Origin: Streptomyces hygroscopicus
GTDB lineage: Bacteria > Actinomycetota > Actinomycetes > Streptomycetales > Streptomycetaceae
Direction of reading: 5' to 3'
Assembly: GCA_002021875.1 (NCBI GenBank)
Contig: CP018627.1
Coordinates: 2,542,001 to 2,606,000, forward strand
Length of the DNA stretch: 64,000 nucleotides
Shown here: positions 58,278-64,000 of the stretch, in pieces
Position numbering within the stretch: the stretch's first letter is position 1
How the letters are laid out: every line of letters begins with the position of its first letter
The notes under the pieces: generated by a model
Databases searched by the model: none
What the model saw: only the letters and a program-made list of their open reading frames with translations
Told to the model about the DNA's origin: nothing
Program-made: the position numbers and the translations under genes

Positions 58278-59069
58278 TCAGGTGCTGGGGGCGGCGCGGG
58301 TGAAGTCGGGCGCCCGCTTGCCCAGGAAGGCGGCGACGCCCTCGCGGCCCGCGTCCGAGGTAGCGGCGGCGGCGATCGCACGGGCCTCGCGGTCCAGGTG
58401 CGCATCGAGGTCCGAGGTCAGCCCGGTGGCGACGAGACGGCGAGTGGCACCGAAGGCGGCGGTGGGTCCGCCGCACAGCGCCTCGGCCGTACGGACGGCC
58501 TCGGCGGCCAGCCGGTCGGGGGCGACGATCCGGCTCACCAAGCCGATGGCCTCGGCTTCCGCCGCCTTTACGCGGCGGTTGGTCAGCAGCAGGTCCAGGG
58601 CCCGCTTGGGGCCGACGAGTCGGGGCAGGAACCAGCTCACTCCGGCATCCGGTGAGTAGCCGATCCCGGTGTAGGCGGTGGTGAACGAGGCGTTGTCGGC
58701 GGCGAGGGTCACATCGGCGGACGCGGCCAGGCCGATGCCCGCACCGGCGACGGCGCCCTGCACGGCGGCCACCAAGGGCGCGTCGCCCGCCGCGAACGTG
58801 CGCAGGGCCTCATGGAGCGCGCCGGTCACCGCGATGAGGTGCTTCTCCAGCGCCTCACCGGAGAGCCGGGAGAACTCTCCGAGGTCGCCGCCGACGCAGA
58901 AGGACTTCCCCTCGCCGGTCAGCAGCACGGCCCGTACGGACTCGGTGGCGCAGGCCCGCGCCGCGTCCAGCAGTCCGCGTGCCATCTCCAGGTCGATGGC
59001 GTTGCCCGCCTCGCCGCGGCGCAGGGTGACGCGGGCCAGACCGTCCTCGATCTCGATGCCGACCCTCAT
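58278..59069 (-). CDS. Enoyl-CoA hydratase/isomerase
   Basis: A 263-residue crotonase-fold enzyme. Oxyanion-hole regions are GEGKSFCVGGDLGEFSRLSG and VQGAVAGAGIGLAASADVTL, and the acidic position is in TGIGYSPDAGVSWFLPRLVG (Asp rather than Glu, as in PaaG-like members). Start 59069 overlaps the SDR stop (ATGA). It hydrates or isomerises an enoyl-CoA between the dehydrogenase and thiolase steps. Confidence 0.88.
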   Translation of the reverse strand: MRVGIEIEDGLARVTLRRGEAGNAIDLEMARGLLDAARACATESVRAVLLTGEGKSFCVGGDLGEFSRLSGEALEKHLIAVTGALHEALRTFAAGDAPLVAAVQGAVAGAGIGLAASADVTLAADNASFTTAYTGIGYSPDAGVSWFLPRLVGPKRALDLLLTNRRVKAAEAEAIGLVSRIVAPDRLAAEAVRTAEALCGGPTAAFGATRRLVATGLTSDLDAHLDREARAIAAAATSDAGREGVAAFLGKRAPDFTRAAPST

Positions 59070-59845
59070 CGCGCGGTCCATCCGCCGTCGACGGTCAGGA
59101 TCTGCCCGGTGCAGTAGGAGGAGGCGTCCGAGGCGAGGAACAGCAGCGCGCCGTCGAGTTCATGGGCGTCGCCGCCGCGCCGCAGCAGGGTGTTGCGCTC
59201 GACCCAGCGGCTGGAGCGCTCGTCGCCGAAGAGGTCCGCCGTCATCTCGGTGCGGAACCAGCCCGGGGCGAGCGCGTTGACGCGGGTCCCGCTTCGGCCC
59301 CACTGTCCGGCCAGCTCGCGGGTCAGCCCGATCAGCCCGGCCTTGGACGCCGCGTAGCTCGCGCCGCCCAGGGGGGCGGCGGTGACCAGGCCGAGGATGG
59401 AGGAGACGTTGATGACGCTCCGGGGTGGATCGCCGTCCACGGCGGGTGCCTCCGCCACCAGGCGTGCCAGGTGGAAGGGGGCGGTGAGGTTGACGCCGAG
59501 AACATCGGCGAAGGCGTCCGGGGATTCGTCCTCGGCGCGGGTTTCCCCGGACGTGGCCGCGTTGTTGACCAGGATGTCGATGCGGCCGGTGGTGGCCAGT
59601 GCCGTCCCGGCCAGCTGCGCGCGGTCGGCGGCGAGCGATACGTCGCAGGCGACGGGGTGGATGCGGGTGTCGGAGTCGGCGAGTTCCTTCAGCCTCTCGA
59701 TCCGCCGGGCGGCGGCGAAGACGGTGGCCCCGGCCTGCGCGAGGACGGTGGCGAAGCGTGCGCCGAGCCCCGCGGACGCGCCGGTGACCAGGGCCGTCCT
59801 GCCCCGGAGCGAGAACAGCTCCGCGGCGGGTCGGGGCGCGCTCAT
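59066..59845 (-). CDS. Short-chain dehydrogenase/reductase
   Basis: A 259-residue classical SDR. Nucleotide loop ALVTGASAGLGARFATVLAQ, NNAATSGE, catalytic Ser in INVSSILGLV and Y-x-x-x-K in GGASYAASKAGLIGLTREL, with C-terminal SYCTGQILTVDGGWT. It oxidises a hydroxyacyl-CoA or reduces a ketone. Start 59845 overlaps the stop of the next upstream SDR, so the two SDRs are translated together and probably handle different hydroxyl positions. Confidence 0.87.
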   Translation of the reverse strand: MSAPRPAAELFSLRGRTALVTGASAGLGARFATVLAQAGATVFAAARRIERLKELADSDTRIHPVACDVSLAADRAQLAGTALATTGRIDILVNNAATSGETRAEDESPDAFADVLGVNLTAPFHLARLVAEAPAVDGDPPRSVINVSSILGLVTAAPLGGASYAASKAGLIGLTRELAGQWGRSGTRVNALAPGWFRTEMTADLFGDERSSRWVERNTLLRRGGDAHELDGALLFLASDASSYCTGQILTVDGGWTAR

Positions 59846-60618
59846 CCCTCCACCCCGATCGGCAGGGCGGTCGCGCCGCCGTCGAGCACCAGGGTCTGGC
59901 CGGTCATCCAGGAGGAGGCGTCGGAGGCCAGGAACAGCGCCGCCTGGGCCACGTCCTCCACAGTGCCGAGGCGCCGCAGCGGCAGCTTGGCGGTGAGGAT
60001 CGGCTCGCGGACCTCCCATACCGCCCGCGCCAGCTCGGTCTTGATCAGTCCGGGGGCGATGGCGTTGACGCGGGCGTGCGGCCCCAGTTCGTAGGCGAGC
60101 TGCCGGGTCATGTGCAGCATGGCGGCCTTGGTGGCGTTGTAGTAGCCGATGTGCGGATCGACGATGAGCCCGCCGACGGAGGCGATGTTGACCACCGCTC
60201 CCCCGTGTTCGGCCATCCAGGCCCGCCAGGCGCACCGGGTCCAGGCGATCATGCCGTACTGGTTGACGCGGACGGTCTTCTCCGCGCGCGGCAGGTCCAG
60301 GTCGAGCAGATCGCCGTGGTACGGGTTGGTGGCCGCGTTGTTGACGAGGAGGTCGAGGCGGCCGAAGCGGGCCATGGTCTCCTCGACGCACCGCTCGGCC
60401 TGCTCGGGTTCGCCGGCGTTCGCCACCACCGTATGCACGTCGCCGTCGCCCTTGACGCGCAGCAACTCCTCGCGGGCCTCGGCGAGTCCGGCCGGTTTAC
60501 GGGCCGCGATCACCACGTGTGCGCCGGCCGCCCGGTAGGCGGTGGCGATGCCGAGGCCGATGCCACGGGATCCGCCGGTGATGACGGCCACCTTGCCGTC
60601 GAGGCTGTTGGCGCTCAC
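59842..60618 (-). CDS. Short-chain dehydrogenase/reductase
   Basis: A 258-residue SDR starting at GTG (60616-60618), whose start overlaps the acyl-CoA dehydrogenase stop. Motifs: AVITGGSRGIGLGIATAYRA, LVNNAATNPYHGDL, Ser in VVNIASVGGLIVD, Y-x-x-x-K in IGYYNATKAAMLHMTRQL, and SWMTGQTLVLDGGATA. NNAATNPY is typical of the DHRS4-like group that reduces ketones. Four-base overlaps on both sides fix it in the operon. Confidence 0.87.
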   Translation of the reverse strand: MSANSLDGKVAVITGGSRGIGLGIATAYRAAGAHVVIAARKPAGLAEAREELLRVKGDGDVHTVVANAGEPEQAERCVEETMARFGRLDLLVNNAATNPYHGDLLDLDLPRAEKTVRVNQYGMIAWTRCAWRAWMAEHGGAVVNIASVGGLIVDPHIGYYNATKAAMLHMTRQLAYELGPHARVNAIAPGLIKTELARAVWEVREPILTAKLPLRRLGTVEDVAQAALFLASDASSWMTGQTLVLDGGATALPIGVEG

Positions 60619-61847
60619 GCCGCTCCCGTCTCCGTGCCGGTCTTCTTCTTGTATTGCGCGAGTTCCTGGCGGGCCACCGTCCGCAGATGTACTTCGTCGG
60701 GGCCGTCGGCGATCTGCAGCGCCCGGGTGATGGCGTACAGCCGGGCCAGTACGGTGTCGTCGCTGACCCCCGCCGCGCCGTGTGCCTGCACCGCCCGGTC
60801 GACCACCTTGTGGGCGACCTCCAGCGCCGCGACCTTGATGGCGGCGACCTCCATCCGGGCGGCGGCGTTGCCCACGGTGTCCATCAGCCAGGCCGATTTG
60901 AGGACGAGGAGACGCAACTGCTCGATCTCGATGCGGCTGCGGGCGATCCACTCCCGGACCACTCCCTGGTCGGCCAGCGGCCCGCCGAAGGCGGTGCGTT
61001 CGGTGACGCGCTCGCACATCAGCCGCAGGGCGCGCTCGGCGAATCCCACGGCGCGCATCGCGTAGTGCATACGCCCCGGACCGAGCCGTCCCTGGGCGAG
61101 CGCGAAGCCCTCGCCCTCGCCGCCGAGGATGTTCTCCGCCGGGACCCGGACGTTCTCGAAGAGCACATCGCCGTGTCCGAGCCGGTCGGTGTAGCCGAAC
61201 ATCGGCAGGTCACGCAGGACCGTGACGCCCGGGGTGTCCCGGGGGACGAGCAGCATGGACTGCTGCCGGTAGGTGGGCGCCTCCGGGTCGGTCTTGCCCA
61301 TCAGGATGATCAGCTTGCAGTCGGGGTCGAGGATCCCGGAGGTGTACCACTTGCGGCCGTTGACGACGTAGCTGTCGCCGTCGCGGGTGATGCGGGTGCG
61401 GATGTTGCGGGCGTCGGAGCTCGCGACCTCCGGCTCGGTCATGGCGAAGCATGAGCGGATCCGAGCGTCGAGGAGGGGGCGCAGCCAGCGGTCCTGCTGC
61501 TCGGGGGTGGCGTACAGCGCGAGCAGCTCCATGTTGCCGGTGTCGGGCGCCGAGCAGTTGAACACCTCGGGGCCGATGATGGAGCGGCCCGCCAGCTCCA
61601 TGAGCGGCGCGTATTCGAGGTTGCTGAGCCCCGCGCCCCAGTCGCCGTGCGCCATGAAGAGGTTCCACAGGCCCTCGGCGCGGGCCTTCTCCTTCAGCTC
61701 GGCCATCACCGGCGGCAGGGCGTGCGGGTCGTCCCCTTCGGCCAGCTGCCGGTCATACGTCGCCTCTGCGGGGAAGACGTGTTCGTCCATGAACGACCGC
61801 ATGCGGTCCTGGAGTTCACTCGCCCGTGGCGAGTATCCGAAATCCAC
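60615..61847 (-). CDS. Acyl-CoA dehydrogenase, ACAD10/11-like
   Basis: A 410-residue acyl-CoA dehydrogenase: FAMTEPEVASSDARNIRTRI (FAD/substrate region), KWYTSGILDPDCKLIILMGK, GRLGPGRMHYAMRAVGFAER, and the C-terminal ADGPDEVHLRTVARQEL. The PDEVH ending is typical of the group containing mammalian ACAD10/11 and bacterial partners of APH-type kinases. The kinase gene is immediately upstream (25 bases after the ACAD start come 13 more to its stop region). Electrons would go to EtfAB. Confidence 0.88.
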   Translation of the reverse strand: MDFGYSPRASELQDRMRSFMDEHVFPAEATYDRQLAEGDDPHALPPVMAELKEKARAEGLWNLFMAHGDWGAGLSNLEYAPLMELAGRSIIGPEVFNCSAPDTGNMELLALYATPEQQDRWLRPLLDARIRSCFAMTEPEVASSDARNIRTRITRDGDSYVVNGRKWYTSGILDPDCKLIILMGKTDPEAPTYRQQSMLLVPRDTPGVTVLRDLPMFGYTDRLGHGDVLFENVRVPAENILGGEGEGFALAQGRLGPGRMHYAMRAVGFAERALRLMCERVTERTAFGGPLADQGVVREWIARSRIEIEQLRLLVLKSAWLMDTVGNAAARMEVAAIKVAALEVAHKVVDRAVQAHGAAGVSDDTVLARLYAITRALQIADGPDEVHLRTVARQELAQYKKKTGTETGAA

Positions 61848-61884
61848 GATTGCTCCTGTTCGGTGGGGGCGTACCGCTGCCGGA

Positions 61885-62859
61885 TCAGCCGAGGATGTCG
61901 CGGGCGGTGCGGATCATCGCGGCGATGGTGGGCGGCAGGCGTTCCTGGTCCGGATCGTGGTGCTTGCCCTCGCGGTGCCGGCGGAGGTTGTGGCCCATGA
62001 TCGCGGCCATCTTCATGCGGCCGAGGGCCCGGAACCAGTCCATCGCGGGCAGCGCTGGCCGCCCGTCGCGGTAGGCGTCCAGCAGTTCGGCCTCGCCGGG
62101 CAGTCCGGGCACGGCGTGTCCCAGTTGGGGGAAGTTGCGGTGGTCGGCGAAGAGCAGAAACCAGCCCAGGTCGATGCGCGGGTCGCCGACGCTCCAGATC
62201 TCCCAGTCGACGACGGCCACCGCCCGCTCGCCCGCGCACAGCACATTGCCGAGCCGGAAGTCCCCGTGCAGCAGCACCGGCGGAAGGCCGTGGGGTACGC
62301 CGTCGGCGAGACGTGCCAGCAACTCCTCCCCGCCGGGCCGCAGTTCGGCGGGAACGGCACGCAGGGTGCGGCTCCACCGCTCCAGCTCACCGGCGGCGTC
62401 CAGTGGTGCGGGCGCGTCGAGTCCGGGCGTGTTCACATCGGTGCCGTGCAGTCGGCGCAGGACGGAGGCGATCTCCAGCATCCGGGCGCGGGCCGTCGCG
62501 GGGTCCACCTGGTGGTCGTCCAGTACCGGCTCGACGGCCTCCCCGGCCGCGAAGTCCATGGCGAACCAGGCGGGTCGGGTCTCGTCGACGGCCACGACGC
62601 CCGGTACCGGCACCGTGGATCCGGCCAGCGCGCTCAGCACCCGGGACTGGCGCAGGACGTCGTTGCGTCCGACGGGCCGCTGCCCCGGAGGCACCGCCTT
62701 GACGACGTACCGGGCGTCCCCCGCCGCGACCTCGTACGTCAGCCCGGAGTGGCCGCCCGGCAGCACCGTCAACTCCCCTACCGGCGCGCCCGGGTGGCGG
62801 GGGGCGAGCCGGTCGCGGACCCGGGCGGCCAGCTCCGGCACCTCGGTGGCCATGCTCAT
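61885..62859 (-). CDS. APH-family kinase next to acyl-CoA dehydrogenases
   Basis: A 324-residue phosphotransferase of the ACAD10/11 N-terminal-domain type. LTVLPGGHSGLTYEVAAGDA is the glycine-rich start, KAVPPG the lysine strand, LLHGDFRLGNVLCAGERAVA the catalytic H-G-D-x-x-x-x-N motif, and VVDWEIWSVGDPRIDLGWFL the metal-binding D-x-E. Its position between two acyl-CoA dehydrogenases suggests a hydroxyacyl-CoA kinase rather than drug resistance. Start 62859 overlaps the upstream stop (ATGA). Confidence 0.87.
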   Translation of the reverse strand: MSMATEVPELAARVRDRLAPRHPGAPVGELTVLPGGHSGLTYEVAAGDARYVVKAVPPGQRPVGRNDVLRQSRVLSALAGSTVPVPGVVAVDETRPAWFAMDFAAGEAVEPVLDDHQVDPATARARMLEIASVLRRLHGTDVNTPGLDAPAPLDAAGELERWSRTLRAVPAELRPGGEELLARLADGVPHGLPPVLLHGDFRLGNVLCAGERAVAVVDWEIWSVGDPRIDLGWFLLFADHRNFPQLGHAVPGLPGEAELLDAYRDGRPALPAMDWFRALGRMKMAAIMGHNLRRHREGKHHDPDQERLPPTIAAMIRTARDILG

Positions 62860-64000
62860 CGGACGGGCTCCTTGGGCAGGCCGAGTACGCGCTCGGCGAG
62901 GATGGTGCGCTGGATCTCGTCGGTGCCGCCCGCGATGCTGTAGCCGGGGGCGCCCAGCAGGTGTTCCGTCCAGGCGTAGGTGCCCCACTCCCCCGTGTCC
63001 GCCACGAGGCTCGGCCCCAGCAGTTCGGACACCAGGTCGCTGGTGCGCCGCATGGTCTCGGTGGCGTACAGCTTGCCGACCGATGCCTCCGCGCCGGGTT
63101 CGCGCCCGGCGACGAGGGCGGCGGTCACCCGCAGTCCCATGAGCCGCTGGACGAGGGTGCGGAGGTGGAGGTCGGCGGCCCGCTGCCGTTCGCTACCGGT
63201 GAGCGGGCGCGACAGGTTCCCGGCCAGGTCCAGCGCCCGGTCGGCGTTGTCCAGGCCGAGGCTTCCGGAGTCGAGCCGTTCGGCGGCCAGCACGCTGAGC
63301 GTGACCCGCCACCCCTCGCCGACGGGACCGAGCCGATCGGTGTCGGGCACCCGCACACCGTCGAGGTAGACCTCGTTGAAGCTGGTGCCACCGGTCATCT
63401 GCCGGATGGGCCGTACGGTGACACCCGGCGCGTCCATGCGCACCAGGAAGACGGTGATCCCGGCGTGCTTGCGGACGTCCGGATCGGTGCGGCACACCGC
63501 CACGCCCCAGGTCGCCACGCGGGCCCCGGAGGTCCACACCTTGTGCCCGGTCAGCACCCAAGTGTCGCCCTCGCGCACCGCCCGGGTGCGCACCGCGGCG
63601 AGGTCGGAGCCCGCCTCGGTCTCCGAGAACAACTGGCAGGCCAGCTCATCGGTGCGCAGCATGGGCATGAGCCAGCGGCGCTTCTGTTCCTCGGTGCCCC
63701 ACAGGCCGATCGCGGGGGCGACGAGCGCTTGGGTCACCGGGAAGATCTCGGGGCGGTGCGGTACGTCGAAGGCCGCCTCCTCGCCGCGGTAGAGCTGCTC
63801 GTAGTACGCGGGCAGACTTCGGCCGCCGTACTCCTGCGGCCAGTTGAGCGCGGACCAGCCCTGGTCGTAGCGGGTGCGTTCCCACTCCTGGACGCGGGCG
63901 GTGTGCTCGCGCTCCTGCTCCTCGGTCCAGTTCTCGAACACGGCGACGGAGTCGGAGCCGCTGCCCCACTCCCCGTCTGCGGCGCGGGGCCGGGCCACTC
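62856..64000 (-). CDS. Acyl-CoA dehydrogenase, 5' end beyond the window
   Basis: At least 380 residues of an acyl-CoA dehydrogenase; the frame is open to the right edge and the true start is probably outside. Motifs: ACQLFSETEAGSDLAAVRTR, HKVWTSGARVATWGVAVCRT, RQMTGGTSFNEVYLDGVRVP and, at the end, YSIAGGTDEIQRTILAERVL. This is a different subfamily from the ACAD at 60615. It is the first gene seen of the operon, overlapping the kinase by four bases. Confidence 0.88.
   Translation of the reverse strand, partial: VARPRAADGEWGSGSDSVAVFENWTEEQEREHTARVQEWERTRYDQGWSALNWPQEYGGRSLPAYYEQLYRGEEAAFDVPHRPEIFPVTQALVAPAIGLWGTEEQKRRWLMPMLRTDELACQLFSETEAGSDLAAVRTRAVREGDTWVLTGHKVWTSGARVATWGVAVCRTDPDVRKHAGITVFLVRMDAPGVTVRPIRQMTGGTSFNEVYLDGVRVPDTDRLGPVGEGWRVTLSVLAAERLDSGSLGLDNADRALDLAGNLSRPLTGSERQRAADLHLRTLVQRLMGLRVTAALVAGREPGAEASVGKLYATETMRRTSDLVSELLGPSLVADTGEWGTYAWTEHLLGAPGYSIAGGTDEIQRTILAERVLGLPKEPVR

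Overview
The window reads as chromosomal DNA of a Streptomyces-like actinobacterium. Coding regions are very GC-rich with strong G/C bias at third codon positions, GTG starts are common, and the gene set is typical of that genus: a divergent third EF-Tu (tuf3 type), a GAF-ANTAR protein, several XRE, TetR and GlxA regulators, caa3-type CtaG, a DedA protein and a Streptomyces-style IS110. There are no rRNA genes, no intact tRNA, no CRISPR array and no complete integrase. The one complete transposase gene is an IS110-family gene.

Layout. 0-5 kb: a secreted-protein gene killed by two stops, a CoA-binding protein gene followed by a partial second copy of its 3' half, and a cluster of small minus-strand genes (including a serine-recombinase-like protein that appears to lack the catalytic serine) beside a plus-strand XRE/TPR regulator. 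5.2-9.7 kb: a TetR gene and a three-gene molybdenum oxidoreductase operon (PaoABC/YagTSR-like, Tat-exported) linked by matching 17-bp palindromes. 9.7-19.5 kb: YbaK protein, XRE-cupin regulator with EamA exporter, IS110, VOC protein, a DUF2243/CtaG/glutaredoxin operon, GAF-ANTAR, gamma-carbonic anhydrase, DedA and a thioesterase. 19.5-30 kb: a Pro/Gln-rich membrane-anchored protein, two MFS transporters, a spermidine-synthase-like protein, tuf3, a VTT membrane protein, uppP, a HAD hydrolase and a flavin reductase.

30-36 kb is a scarred accessory region. A 5'-truncated amidase and a 5'-truncated GntR regulator meet head to head. A gene-poor kilobase follows. A short copy of an amidohydrolase 3' end then lies 3.1 kb from the intact gene, with two membrane proteins and a MerR regulator between the copies. 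36-49 kb holds an amidohydrolase/amino-acid dehydrogenase pair next to an Lrp regulator, a GlxA-HD-RidA group, a methyltransferase, a TerB-ArsR fusion protein, a Tat-exported amidase, an XRE regulator with a strong palindrome at its start, a secreted beta-propeller-like protein, an epoxide hydrolase and another methyltransferase, with several gene remnants between them.

49.6-64 kb is a coherent acyl-CoA catabolic region, nearly all on the minus strand: EtfBA electron carriers, a metallo-beta-lactamase-fold hydrolase, an acyl-CoA ligase, EthD and NTF2-like proteins, two TetR regulators with recognisable candidate operators, then a tightly overlapping operon of acyl-CoA dehydrogenase, APH-type kinase, acyl-CoA dehydrogenase, two SDRs, enoyl-CoA hydratase and thiolase. 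The kinase between two dehydrogenases recalls the levulinate (Lva) and ACAD10/11 routes that phosphorylate 4-hydroxyacyl-CoA. This is the most interesting metabolic hypothesis in the window.
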